This document shows, one piece after another, positions 1 through 13,100 of a DNA stretch of 64,000 nt (within the stretch, counting starts at the first letter, position 1; each line of letters opens with the position of its first letter). Below the pieces are notes generated by a model, which saw nothing but the letters and a program-made list of their open reading frames with translations, did not search any database and was not told the DNA's origin. The DNA is from Nemopilema nomurai (taxonomy: Eukaryota; Cnidaria; Scyphozoa; Rhizostomeae; Rhizostomatidae): the NCBI GenBank assembly GCA_003864495.1, contig ML133454.1, positions 2,523,233 through 2,587,232 of the forward strand. The letters are read 5' to 3'. The position numbers and the translations under genes are program-made.

Positions 1-3000
1 TAACTGAGCCAACATCATTTCAACCTTACCAATAGACTTATCCGGATCTGTCTTCTAAATTAGAGGCAAAAAAGACAAGAAAATTTTTCGACCCAGACAG
101 GCCATTTTTGCAAGGTTATACCCTTAGTGTTTTACGCAAAACCAGTAAACACGAAAAACAGCGATTTTCTCAAAACCTAACTGAGCCAACATCATTTCAA
201 CCTTACCAATAGACTTATCCGGGTCTGTCTTCTAAATTAGAGGCAAAAAAAGACAAGAAAATTTTTCGACCCAGACTGGCCATTTTTGCAAGGTTATACC
301 CTTAGTGTTTTACGCAAAACCAGTAAACACGAAAAACAGCGATTTTCTAAAACTAACTGAGCCAACATCATTTCAACCTTACCAATAGACTTATCCGGTC
401 TCTCTTCTAAATTAGAGGCAAAAAAAGACAAGAAAATTTTTCGACCCAGACTAGGCCATTTTTGCAAGGTTATACCCTTAGTGTTTTACGCAAAACCAGT
501 AAACACGAAAAACAGCGATTTTCTCAAAATCTAACTGAGCCAACATCATTTCAACCTTACCAATAGACTTATCCGGGTCTGTCTTCTAAATTAGAGGCAA
601 AAAAAGACATGAAAATTTTTCGACCCAGACTGGCCATTTTTGCAAGGTTATACCCTTAGTGTTTTACGCAAAACCAGTAAACATGAAAACAGCGATTTTC
701 AAAACCTAACTGAGCCAACATCATTTCAACCTTACCAATAGACTTATCCGGGTCTGTTATCTAAATTAGAGGCAAAAAAGACAAGAAAATTTTTCGACCC
801 AGACTGGCCATTTTTGCAAGGTTATACCCTTAGTGTTTTACGCAAAACCAGTAAACACGAAAAACAGCGATTTCTCAAAACCTAACTGAGCCAACATCAT
901 TTCAACCTTACCAATGACTTATTCGGGTCTGCATTCTAAATTAGAGGCAAAAAAGACATGAAAATTTTTCGACCCAGACAGGCCATTTTTGCAAGGTTAT
1001 ACCCTTAGTGTTTTACGCAAAACCAGTAAACACAAAAACAGCGATTCTAAAACTAACTGAGCCAACATCATTTCAACCTTACCAATAGACTTATCCGGGT
1101 CTGTCAATTAGAGGCAAAAAAGACAAAAAATTTTTCGACCCAGACAGGCCATTTTTGCAAGGTTATACCCTTAGTGTTTTACGCAAAACCAGTAAACACG
1201 AAAACAGCGATTTTCAAAACCTAACTGAGCCAACATCATTTCAACCTTACCAATAGACTTATCCGGGTCTGTCTTCTAAATTAGAGCAAAAAAGACATGA
1301 AAATTTTTCGACCAGACAGGCCATTTTTGCAAGGTTATACCCTTAGTTTTACGCAAAACCAGTAAACACGAAAAGCGATTTTCAAAACTAACTGAGCCAA
1401 CATCATTTCAACCTTACCAATAGACTTATCCGGGTCTGTCTTCTAAATTAGAGGCAAAAAAGACATGAAAATTTTTCGACCCAGACAGGCCATTTTTGCA
1501 AGGTTATACCCTTAATGTTTTACGAAAACCAGTAAACACGAAAAACAGCGATTTTCTAACTGAGCCAACATCATTTCAACCTTACCAATAGACTTATCTG
1601 GCTGTCTCTAAATTAGAGGCAAAAAAAGACATGAAAATTTTTCGACCCAGACAGGCCATTTTTGCAAGGTTATACCCTTAGTGTTTTACGCAAAACCAGT
1701 AAACATGAAAAACAGCGATTTTCAAAACCTAACTGAGCCAACATCATTTCAACCTTAACAAGAGACTTATTCGGGTCTGTCTTTAAATTAGAGGCAAAAA
1801 AAGACAGAAAATTTTCGACCCAGACAGGCCATTTTTGCAAGGTTATACCCTTAGTGTTTTACGCAAAACCAGTAAACACGAAAAACAGCGATTTTCTCAA
1901 AATCTAACTGAGCCAACATCATTTCAACCTTACCAATAGACTTATCGGGTCTGTCTTCTAAATTAGAGGCAAAAAAGACATGAAAATTTTTCGACCCAGA
2001 CAGGCCATTTTTGCAAGGTTATACCCTTAGTGTTTTACGCAAAACCAGTAAACACGAAAAACAGCGATTTTTCAAAACCTAACTGAGCCAACATCATTTC
2101 AACCTTACCAATAGACTTATCCGGGTCTGTCTTCTAAATTAGAGGCAAAAAAAGACATGAAAATTTTTCGACCCAGACAGGCCATTTTTGCAAGGTTATA
2201 CCCTTAGTGTTTTACGCAAAACCAGTAAACACGAAAAACAGCGATTTTCAAAACCTAACTGAGCCAACATCATTTCAACCTTACCAATAGACTTATCCGG
2301 GTCTGTCTTCTAAATTAGAGGCAAAAAAAGACATGAAAATTTTTCGACCCAGACAGGCCATTTTTGCAAGGTTATACCCTTAGTGTTTTACGCAAAACCA
2401 GTAAACACGAAAAACAGCGATTTTCAAAAACCTAACTGAGCCAACATCATTTCAACCTTACCAATAGACTTATCCGGGTCTGTCTTCTAAATTAGAGGCA
2501 AAAAAAGACAAAAAATTTTTCGACCCAGACAGGCCATTTTTGCAAGGTTATACCCTTAGTGTTTTACGCAAAACCAGTAAACACGAAAAACAGCGATTTT
2601 CAAAACCTAACTGAGCCAACATCATTTCAACCTTACCAATAGACTTATCCGGGTCTGTCTTCTAAATTAGAGGCAAAAAAAGACATGAAAATTTTTCGAC
2701 CCAGACAGGCCATTTTTGCAAGGTTATACCCTTAGTGTTTTACGCAAAACCAGTAAACGAAAAACAGCGATTTTCAAAACCTAACTGAGCCAACATCATT
2801 TCAACCTTACCAATAGACTTATCCGGGTCTGTCTTCTAAATTAGAGGCAAAAAAAGACATGAAAATTTTTCGACCCAGACAGGCCATTTTTGCAAGGTTA
2901 TACCCTTAGTGTTTTACGCAAAACCAGTAAACACGAAAAACAGCGATTTTCAAAACCTAACTGAGCCCAACATCATTTCAACCTTACCAATAGACTTATC

Positions 3001-5198
3001 CGGGTCTGTCTTCTAAATTAGAGGCAAAAAAAGACATGAAAATTTTTCGACCCAGACAGGCCATTTTTGCAAGGTTATACCCTTAATGTTTTACGAAAAA
3101 CCAGTAAACACGAAAAACAGCGATTTTTAAAATCTAACTGAGCCAACATCATTTCAACCTTACCAATAGACTTATCCGGGTCTGTCTTCTAAATTAGAGG
3201 CAAAAAAAGACAAGAAATATTTTCGACCCAGACTAGCCATTTTTGCAAGGTTATACCCTTATGTTTTACGCAAAACCAGTAAACACGAAAAACAGCGATT
3301 TTCTCAAAACCTAACTGAGCCAACATCATTTCAACCTTACCAATAGACTTATCGGGTCTGTCTTCTAAATTAGAGGCAAAAAAAGACATGAAAATTTTTC
3401 GACCCAGACAGGCCATTTTTGCAAGGTTATACCCTTAATGTTTTACGAAAACCGTAAACACGAAAAACAGCGATTTTTCAAAACTAACTGAGCCAACATC
3501 ATTTCAACCTTACCAATAGACTTATCCGGGTCTGTCTTCTAAATTAGAGGCAAAAAAAGACAAGAAATTTTTCGACCCAGACAGCCATTTTTACAAGGTT
3601 ATACCCTTAGTGTTTTACGCAAAACCAGTAAACACGAAAACAGCGATTTTCAAAACATAACTGAGCCAACATCATTTCAACCTTACCAATAGACTTTTCC
3701 GGGTCTGTCTTCTAAATTAGAGGCAAAAAAAGACAAGAAATATTTTCGACCCAGACTAGCCATTTTTACAAGGTTATACCCTTAGTGTTTTACGCAAAAC
3801 CAGTAAACACGAAAAACAGCGATTTTCTCAAAATCTAACTGAGCCAACATCATTTCAACCTTACCAATAGACTTATCCGGGTCTGTCTTCTAAATTAGAG
3901 GCAAAAAAAGACAGAAAATTTTTCGACCCAGACAAGCCATTTTTACAAGGTTATACCCTTATGTTTTACGCAAAACCAGTAAACATGAAAACAGCGATTT
4001 TTCAAAACTAACTGAGCCAACATCATTTCAACCTTACCAATAGACTTATCCGGGTCTGTCTTCTAAATTAGAGGCAAAAAAAGACATGAAAATTTTTCGA
4101 CCCAGACAGGCCATTTTTGCAAGGTTATACCCTTAATGTTTTACGAAAAACCAGTAAACACGAAAAACAGCGATTTTTCAAAATCTAACTGAGCCAACAT
4201 CATTTCAACCTTACCAATAGACTTATCCGGGTCTGTCTTCTAAATTAGAGGCAAAAAAAGACAAGAAAATTTTTCGACCCAGACTAGCCATTTTTACAAG
4301 GTTATACCCTTAGTGTTTTACGCAAAAACCAGTAAACACGACAAACAGCGATTTTACAAAACAAAACTGAGCCAACATCATTTCAACCTTACCAATAGAC
4401 TTATCCGGGTCTGTCTTCTAAATTAGAGGCAAAAAAAGACAAGAAAATTTTTCGACCCAGACTAGCCATTTTTACAAGGTTATACCCTTAGTGTTTTACG
4501 CAAAACCAGTAAACACGACAAACAGCGATTTTACAAAACATAACTGAGCCAACATCATTTCAACCTTACCAATAGACTTATCCGGGTCTGTCTTCTAAAT
4601 TAGAGGCAAAAAAAGACAAGAAAATTTTTCGACCCAGACAAGCCATTTTTACAAGGTTATACCCTTAGTGTTTTACGCAAAACCAGTAAACATGAAAACA
4701 GCGATTTTTCAAAACATGACTGAGCCAACATCATTTCAACCTTACCAATAGACTTATCCGGGTCTGTCTTCTAAATTAGAGGCAAAAAAAGACATGAAAA
4801 TTTTTCGACCCAGACAGGCCATTTTTGCAAGGTTATACCCTTAATGTTTTACGAAAAACCGCTAAACACGAAAAACAGCGATTTTCTTAAAATCTAACTG
4901 AGCCAACATCATTTCAACCTTACCAATAGACTTATCCGGGTCTGTCTTCTAAATTAGAGGCAAAAAAAGACAAGAAAATTTTTCGACCCAGACTAGCCAT
5001 TTTTACAAGGTTATACCCTTAGTGTTTTACGCAAAACCAGTAAACACGACAAACAGCGATTTTACAAAACATAACTGAGCCAACATCATTTCAACCTTAC
5101 CAATGGACTTATCCGGGTCTGTCTTCTAAATTAGAGGCAAAAAAAGACAAGAAAATTTTTCGACCCAGACTGGCCATTTTTGCAAGGTTATACCCTTA

Positions 5199-5616
5199 GG
5201 CCCCGTTTACACGAGAGAAAAAGGAACGGATCCAAAAGATCCGGATCTTTTAGGTACGATATGGGTACGATGCACAACCGTTTACACGAGATCGGATCCT
5301 AAACTATAAAGCGTTTACACGGGAACGGACCAAAAGCGAATCTCTCTTTTTAAGCATGCGCAATGACAAGATGATTGTTAATTTTCAATTGGGTGGTCTC
5401 GTTTCACTGCCGTGCCTTTGCGGATCCGTATCCACCCGTTTACACGGCGCTGATGAAGGAACGGATCCAAATGGATTCGCTCTCTAATCGTACCCAAAAA
5501 GGTACGGATCTCTCCAAGAAAAGATACGGATCCTACCGTGCCCGTGTAAACGCAAGGCCTATCGTAACCAGTTTGGGTACGGATCTATGCGGATCCGTTC
5601 CCGTGTAAACGGGGCC
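5199..5616. mobile_element. MITE-like element with TIRs and TTA target-site duplication (copy 1)
   Basis: A 418-bp insertion interrupts the satellite word taccctta|gtgtttt. It begins ggccccgtttacacgaga and ends with the inverse, cccgtgtaaacggggcc. TTA is present on both sides (5196-5198 and 5617-5619), as for an element that duplicates a 3-bp target. The interior is full of ggatcc/gtacggatc words in both orientations and has no transposase frame. A TTA duplication with short TIRs fits a non-autonomous PIF/Harbinger-type element; that family call is inference. Confidence 0.85.
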
Positions 5617-7035
5617 TTAGTGTTTTACGCAAAACCAGTAAACACGACAAACAGCGATTTTTCAAAACATGACTGAGCCAACATCATTTCAATCTTACCA
5701 ATAGACTTATCCGGGTCTGTCTTCTAAATTAGAGGCAAAAAAAGACAAGAAAATTTTTCGTACCAGACTAGCCATTTTTACAAGGTTATACCCTTAGTGT
5801 TTTACGCAAAACCAGTAAACACGACAAACAGCGATTTTTCAAAACATGACTGAGCCAACATCATTTCAATCTTACCAATAGACTTATCCGGGTCTGTCTT
5901 CTAAATTAGAGGCAAAAAAAGACAAGAAAATTTTTCGACCCAGACTAGCCATTTTTACAAGGTTATACCCTTAGTGTTTTACGAAAAACTATTAAACATG
6001 AAAACAGCGATTTTCTCAAAACCTAACTGAGCCAACATCATTTCAACCTTACCAATAGACTTATCTGGGTCTGTCTTCTAAATTAGAGGCAAAATAAGAC
6101 AAGAAATTTTTTTGGCCCAGACTAGCCATTTTTGCAAGGTTATACCCTTAGTGTTTTACGAAAAACCAGTAAACATGAAAACAGCGATTTTTCAAAACCT
6201 AACTGAGCCAACATCATTTCAACCTTACCAATAGACTTATCTGGGACTGTCCTCTACTTTAGAGGCAAAATAAGACAAACAAATTTTTCGACCAAGACTG
6301 GCCATTTTTGCAAGGTTATACCCTTAGTGTTTTACGCAAAACCAGTAAACACGAAAAACAGCGATTTTCTTAAAACCTAACTGAGCCAACATCATTTCAA
6401 CCTTACCAATAGACTTATCCGGGTCTGTCTTCTAAATTAGAGGCAAAAGAAGAGAAGAAAATTTTTCGACCCAGACAAGCCATTTTTACAAGGTTATACC
6501 CTTAGTGTTTTACGCAAAACCAGTAAACATGAAAACAGCGATTTTTCAAAACATGACTGAGCCAACATCATTTCAACCTTACCAATAGACTTATCCGGGT
6601 CTGTCTTCTAAATTAGAGGCAAAAAAAGACATGAAAATTTTTCGACCCAGACAGGCCATTTTTGCAAGGTTATACCCTTAATGTTTTACGAAAAACCGCT
6701 AAACACGAAAAACAGCGATTTTCTTAAAATCTAACTGAGCCAACATCATTTCAACCTTACCAATAGACTTATCCGGGTCTGTCTTCTAAATTAGAGGCAA
6801 AAAAAAGACAAGAAAATTTTTCGACCCAGACTAGCCATTTTTACAAGGTTATACCCTTAGTGTTTTACGCAAAACCAGTAAACACGAAAACAGCGATTTT
6901 ACAAAACATAACTGAGCCAACATCATTTCAACCTTACCAATGGACTTATCCGGGTCTGTCTTCTAAATTAGAGGCAAAAAAAGACAAGAAAATTTTTCGA
7001 CCCAGACTGGCCATTTTTGCAAGGTTATACCCTTA

Positions 7036-7451
7036 GGCCCCGTTTACACGAGAGAAAAAGGAACGGATCCAAAAGATCCGGATCTTTTAGGTACGATATG
7101 GGTACGATGCACAACCGTTTACACGAGATCGGATCCTAAACTATAAAGCGTTTACACGGGAACGGACCAAAAGCGAATCTCTCTTTTTAAGCATGCGCAA
7201 TGACAAGATGATTGTTAATTTTCAATTGGGTGGTCTCGTTTCACTGCCGTGCCTTTGCGGATCCGTATCCACCCGTTTACACGGCGCTGATGAAGGAACG
7301 GATCCAAATGGATTCGCTCTCTAATCGTACCAAAAAGGTACGGATCTCTCCAAGAAAAGATACGGATCCTACCGTGCCCGTGTAAACGCAAGGCCTATCG
7401 TAACCAGTTTGGGTACGGATCTATGCGGATCCGTTCCCGTGTAAACGGGCC
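7036..7451. mobile_element. MITE-like element, second copy in the same satellite position
   Basis: This copy is nearly identical to the one at 5,199 (416 vs 418 bp; it has lost a g in the right TIR and a base in the gtaccaaaaaggtac block). It sits at exactly the same position of the satellite unit. The preceding unit carries the same rare variant (accaatggacttatcc) in both places. The two copies lie 1,837 bp apart, close to eight satellite units plus one element. The simplest reading is that a block of satellite plus element was duplicated, not that the element inserted twice. Confidence 0.85.
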
Positions 7452-8845
7452 TTAGTGTTTTACGCAAAACCAGTAAACACGAAAAACAGCGATTTTTCAA
7501 AACATGACTGAGCCAACATCATTTCAACTTACCAATAGACTTATCCGGGTCTGTCTTCTAAATTAGAGGCAAAAAAAGACAAGAAAATTTTCGACCAGAC
7601 TAGCCATTTTTACAAGGTTATACCCTTAGTGTTTTACGCAAAACCAGTAAACACGAAAACAGCGATTTTTCAAAACATAACTGAGCCAACATCATTTCAA
7701 CTTACCAATAGACTTATCCGGGTCTGTCTTCTAAATTAGAGGCAAAAAAAGACAAGAAAATTTTTCGACCCAGACAGGCCATTTTTACAAGGTTATACCC
7801 TTAGTGTTTTACGAAAAACCATAAACATGAAAACAGCGATTTTCTCAAAATCTAACTGAGCCAACATCATTTCAACCTTACCAATAGACTTATCTGGGTC
7901 TGTCTTCTAAATTAGAGGCAAAAAAAGACAAGAAAATTTTTCGACCCAGACAGGCCATTTTTGCAAGGTTATACCCTTAGTGTTTTACGAAAAACCAGTA
8001 AACATGAAAACAGCGATTTTTCAAAACCTAACTGAGCCAACATCATTTCAACCTTACCAATAGACTTATCCGGGTCTGTCTTCTAAATTAGAGGCAAAAA
8101 AGACAAAAAATTTTTCGACCAGACTGGCCATTTTTGCAAGGTTATACCCTTAGTGTTTTACGCAAAACCAGTAAACACGAAAAACAGCGATTTTCTCAAA
8201 ACCTAACTGAGCCAACATCATTTCAACCTTACCAATAGACTTATCCGGGTCTGTCTTCTAAATTAGAGGCAAAAAAGAGAAGAAAATTTTTCGACCCAGA
8301 CTGGCCATTTTTGCAAGGTTATACCCTTAGTGTTTTACGCAAAACCAGTAAACATGAAAACAGCGATTTTTCAAAACCTAACTGAGCCAACATCATTTCA
8401 ACCTTACCAATAGACTTATCCGGGTCTGTCTCTACTTTAGAGGCAAAAAAGACAAAAAATTTTTCGACCCAGACTGGCCATTTTTGCAAGGTTATACCCT
8501 TAGTGTTTTACGCAAAACCAGTAAACACGAAAAACAGCGATTTTCTCAAAACCTAACTGAGCCAACATCATTTCAACCTTACCAATAGACTTATCCGGGT
8601 CTGTCTTCTAAATTAGAGGCAAAAAAAGACAAGAAAATTTTTCGACCCAGACAGGCCATTTTTGCAAGGTTATACCCTTAGTGTTTTACGCAAAACCAGT
8701 AAACATGAAAACAGCGATTTTTCAAAACATGACTGAGCCAACATCATTTCAACCTTACCAATAGACTTATCCGGGTCTGTCTTCTAAATTAGAGGCAAAA
8801 TAAGACAAGAAAATTTTTCGACCCAGACTGGCCATTTTTCCAAAG

Positions 8846-9544
8846 TTATATTCTTACCGTTTCATGCTAATCACAAAAGTTGGAAAACAACAATCATTTC
8901 ATTAAATATTTTTTCCAACACGTTTTCACTCACACAAACAAACAGGCTACTTTTTGTTTGCCCTGAACAGTTCTGGCAAAAAAGATCTCTCAGCTCCTTA
9001 ATCAGCATTGCAAGTAAAAACAGACTCTTTCATAAAGACTGGAATTATTATGATAAAAAGCATCAAAATGTGTCGAAAATATTTTTATCCCCAACTGATT
9101 TTTATTATTTGGCTACACAAAGTATTACTTGACCATTACTTATGTTATATGTTAAATGCTCTAAATTACTCGCTACAGTTCGGAGTTCACATAAATGCAA
9201 CTAAGGCAATCGTACAAATCGCAATCGCCAGGAACAAATTCATCCATCCCGTACTTTCTTCATCACAAGTTTAGACCCATTGGTTCTTTCGTCATTTTCT
9301 CTAAAACAAATGGCCTGGAACTAAAGGCATAGGGATTGAAAGGGATATTTAAATTACGCTTACTGGTTATTAAAGAATCAAGAATTACACACAGAATATA
9401 AACGATCTTAGATCCTTGTAAAAACTTATTGTTATCATGGTTATGTAGATTTATCTACGATCTTGATTCACTTTGGTAAATCAAAGTAGTCTTGAAAAGT
9501 TCTTGTACTATGACAAGTCTTCCGCCAGACGACGATCCGCTGGG
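8846..9544. other. 3' flank of the large minus-strand gene
   Basis: Unique AT-rich DNA between the satellite and the stop codon of the large gene at 9,545. It presumably holds the 3' UTR of that gene. I see one candidate polyadenylation signal (9,101-9,106) and no supported gene. Confidence 0.6.
9101..9106 (-). terminator. Candidate polyadenylation signal AATAAA of the large gene
   Basis: Plus-strand tttatt reads AATAAA on the minus strand, about 440 nt after the TAG stop at 9,545. It is a plausible 3' end for the transcript. Such hexamers are common in AT-rich DNA, so this is only a candidate. Confidence 0.35.
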
Positions 9545-10101
9545 CTAGACATCTTTCTCGTCCATCCTCAAGGCGCCAGTCTCATCTGCCTCCACGCTAT
9601 CCACAGCCACTTTATTGGAGAACGCTCGCACCGACATTGGAGTGTTGCTGCCAGACGCCGAGACGTCATCGTGCTTTTTCATGCCTGGATTCGTGTACGT
9701 TTTCATTGGGTAGTCAGGCGAATTCCTTACGTTCACATTGTTATCGAGTTGGACCCCTTTGTTGACATCGTATCTGCGCTGCTTCTTCTTCCATACCAGA
9801 ATGGCGACAATAATAAGAAGCAGAAGGCCTGCGACCACCAGGCCCACGATCAGACCTGTTTTGTTGTTGCCTTCGTTCTGGCAGCGATTGCCAGAGTAGC
9901 CACTGGGACACCTGCACACGCGGTAGTTAGGCCCACGCTCACATTTGCCGCCGTTCAAGCAGAATGACGTCACGCAATCAACCGCACAGTCTGACGATGC
10001 AGAAGGCTTGAAGTAGCCAGTCACGCATGCGCAATAGACATGAGTAGCATTGCTTCTGCATTCCTGATTCGCTCCACATTTCCTAAACAACCTACAGTGG
10101 T
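9545..10101 (-). CDS. Exon 49: two EGF modules, transmembrane helix, cytoplasmic tail
   Basis: Terminal exon, residues 3048-3232. The acceptor is TTTCTAG at 10,102-10,103. It opens with two cysteine-rich EGF-like modules ([15 protein letters not shown]... and [15 protein letters not shown]...[12 protein letters not shown]). A short linker (QNEGNNKT) leads to a 22-residue hydrophobic helix starting [10 protein letters not shown], followed by the stop-transfer cluster KKKQRR. The 81-residue tail is polar, rich in Asp/Asn/Ser, and has a few tyrosines ([18 protein letters not shown]). The protein ends EKDV-stop. No kinase, ITIM or classical PDZ ligand is evident. The layout is type I: ectodomain outside, tail inside. 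Confidence 0.93.
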
Positions 10102-13100
10102 CTAGAAAGAGAAATGAAAACAAATTTCAATTTGAGAACATACAAGTACAATAAGTTTTTTGAGCGATTTCTTGTCGATCTCCTTGTGAGACAAATAAAA
10201 AAGATAACATGGCATTTTTCAAAACCATGCACTGTATAATAAGCTCAAGATGGGATTTCATCTGATATTTTAATTTTTTACTCAAAACTTCCATTACTAG
10301 GCCCGTCATTGCATTATTCAGTCATTGTAAGCACAAAGTTAACCGATATTGGACTTATCTTCCAATCAAGAAGAAAAATGGCATTAGATAAATCACAATT
10401 TATTTTCAGCACTTGAAGTGTGAGCTATCGGGTGCTTGAAAACCTCTATATGCAGCTTTAAATTAAACTGTGTATCATGGTATCTTCTCCTCCGTTACTT
10501 TTCCACATTCCTTGCTCTTTACTCTTTGTATTATTCACATTCCCATTTCAATTGACCTGAAGGAACCTGAACCTAACCAGCTTGGCTTCATAATCGCCAT
10601 ATGACTGATTATGTTGATTGCACTGATTACGGTGATTGCACTGATTACAAGCAAATCCAATGATGTGGCTGTTCTGAGCAATATAGAAGAATTGGAACGT
10701 TATCCTTTCACCGTAGCAAATGCACTTACCAACAATTTTGTATGTCGAATCGAGAGAGAGTGTCCCAATTGAACCAGAGGTCACAGCGGCCTTGAGGAGG
10801 TTGAGTGGGTCAGACACCGAAGAGGCGAATACCAAATCAGCAAAAGCAATGACGCTTCCGTTCCTGTCGATAAGAGACGAGATTGAAGCACAATCATTCA
10901 CAAGCACATTACCACTTTGCTTCCAGAAGCACAAGTTCAAAATTGTCGGGTTGTACCGCTGGACATTTCTATTGTTTCAGGTTTTGTCTCAGGGGTCGTC
11001 GAGTGCGTTTGACCAGGCTCTCGACATTCTGCTCGACTTTTGTGAATCAACGCATGCGCAATGGGCAACATCTTAATCTTGCCCACCAAAGTTCTGTTTA
11101 TTTTGTTTCGCGATATCTTCGGATTTCTGTTTTTTGTTTCGAATAATTTTAAAAATGGAAAGTTGCAGTCAATTCGACCTCACTAACGATGAACGTTCAG
11201 ATATCTACAAAGAAGGACGGACCAATGCTAGCTCTTCACGCAGTGAAAGTCGAGTGAAAGTCGAGTGAAACGTCGAGAGCGTTTGGCCGGGGCTTTACAC
11301 GACACTTCACGACATGACATGACATGAAATTACATTACTTTTCACGACACTTCATGACATGACATGACATTACACGACACTTCATGACATGACATAAAGA
11401 ATAGAAAATACAAAATAACCAAATGTTTAATTCGTACAATAGAAAGAAGATAAAATACTCAACTCACTTGAACTGGTTGATTTTTACCGACAAAAAGCCA
11501 GACTCGGTAGCATAGGTCTTTTCAATCTAAAATTAGAATATCAGGCAATCGTAAAATGCAGCTGATAAAGCCAAGGAGGGTCTTGTACATGAAATTCATT
11601 TGGGTATAGTCAAACATGATTGAGGAATGCTTTTTCAAAAGAAACGAACGTATGTTAAACAACGCAACCAGTATTATTCGTGAGCTGATCTGCCAAAAAA
11701 CCGACCGTCTTCAATTCAAAATCCAAACTTGCTAGGTGAATTTTGATCTTAGAAAAGTAAGTGTCAAATCAGTGGGAAATTAACCTTGGCTTTTGAAATT
11801 ATTTTAGCATATCGAATAACACGCAGTCTCGACATCAAGTGGGGAAACGTTTTCAAATTTGCAGTTAAATATAATATTTTTGCCTTGATGTGAAAATTGC
11901 TATATCACTTACTGCTTTAGAAACTTTCGTTGCTAAATCTCTGAATTCTGTACTGTTTACATCGGATAGCTTGGAATTCCATACTTCTTTAGAAAATCGG
12001 AGCCCCACGCTTTCCATTTTCGTGTTTTGCAACGCTGTCCAAATCAAGTTAAGATTGTCAGTCCATGGATATGTCCATGGATAAAGATTGACGATATATA
12101 AAATGATGTTAGAGATGGATGTTAAAGATTGATGATAAAGATTGATAATAAAGATTACCGATATGATTGACGATGGACAAAATGTCGATAAAGATTGATG
12201 ATAAAGATTGATAATAAAGATTGACGATAGATTAAATGACGGTAAAGATTGATGATAAAAATTGATAACAATGAAAATTAGAGACCAAAAATACTTACAG
12301 CTACAGTTAGCCGATGCAACACTTCCAGGAACTTTAGTGGTGCTTCCTACTTGGCAGATAACACAGTATGGCAGGAGTAAATTTTCCCTGTACGAGCCAG
12401 TCTGGCAATGCATGCACTTCATGCCATCCTTCGATACTTCCTTTCCACGTGGGCAAACAGCTAAATCAAATCATAGGACTTACTTTACAGTCAACAAACA
12501 CTTGCTTTTACAGCCAAGAAAGAAAGAAAACGCTGTAAAAAATTGCAGAGCATTGCAAATTATAAAGGAATGACCAACTAGGATGACATACCCTTGCAGG
12601 ACGATACGCTTTTTGCGCCAAGAATATAGGTGGTTATTGCGATTCCTCGAGTTACAGGACAAGAGACACAGCTTGTTTGATTCACAACGTCCCTGTAGCT
12701 TCCATAAGGACACAGCTGACAAACATCGCCTGTTGCCAACTGGGAGCCTAACCCACATTTCACTAGAATCAAAGGAACAAAGATAAATTAGGCAAGTTCT
12801 CGTTGAGTAAAAAGTTCACCTCGTCCATACACAACTATTCATTTTGGTTGAGTTATTTTGATTCTATCTCCAAACATTTCAGTGGTTGAGTTCAATTTTG
12901 AAACATGTGTACCAAAATAATAACAAAATCCAACATTTAGACGATATGGTACCCATGTCAAGAAGGCCTATCCTTTTCTAAGCTTTTCTTTTCGTTTCAC
13001 TAAGACATACACTTAATCGTACTTGCCTACACAATCAGTGATGCTTTTCGCCCCTTTGCTAGAGGACAGGCCGCTTGGGCAATAGTCGCACTGCATTTGG

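Larger units (their letters stand above)
1..8845. repeat. Satellite array, ~177-bp unit, about 45 copies
   Basis: A unit of about 176-178 bp repeats head to tail from the first base to about 8,845. It can be followed by the recurring blocks ctgagccaacatcatttca, gacttatccgggtctgtctt, tttttcgacccagac and aaggttatacccttagtg. Unit starts fall near 4, 181, 357, 534 and so on. Copies differ by small indels in A-runs and by diagnostic variants (gactggcc, gacaggcc, gactagcc; cacgaaaaac or cacgacaaac). The array continues beyond the left edge. The last unit degrades after 8,830 (ttccaaagttatattcttacc) into unique DNA. No coding function is supported; ORFs here are accidental. The copy number is an estimate from array length minus two inserted elements. 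Confidence 0.97.

Noticed and set aside
3189..3416. ORF in the satellite
   Set aside because: Arises from one variant satellite unit; not conserved among neighbouring units.
5375..5608. ORF inside the MITE-like element
   Set aside because: No resemblance to a transposase, and the second copy carries a frame-breaking deletion.
1..8845. CRISPR-like repeat-spacer pattern
   Set aside because: The entire unit repeats with no unique spacers, and the window is a eukaryotic genome.
9473..9967. Plus-strand ORF of 164 aa
   Set aside because: Antisense shadow of exon 49, whose minus-strand frame has EGF modules and a TM helix.
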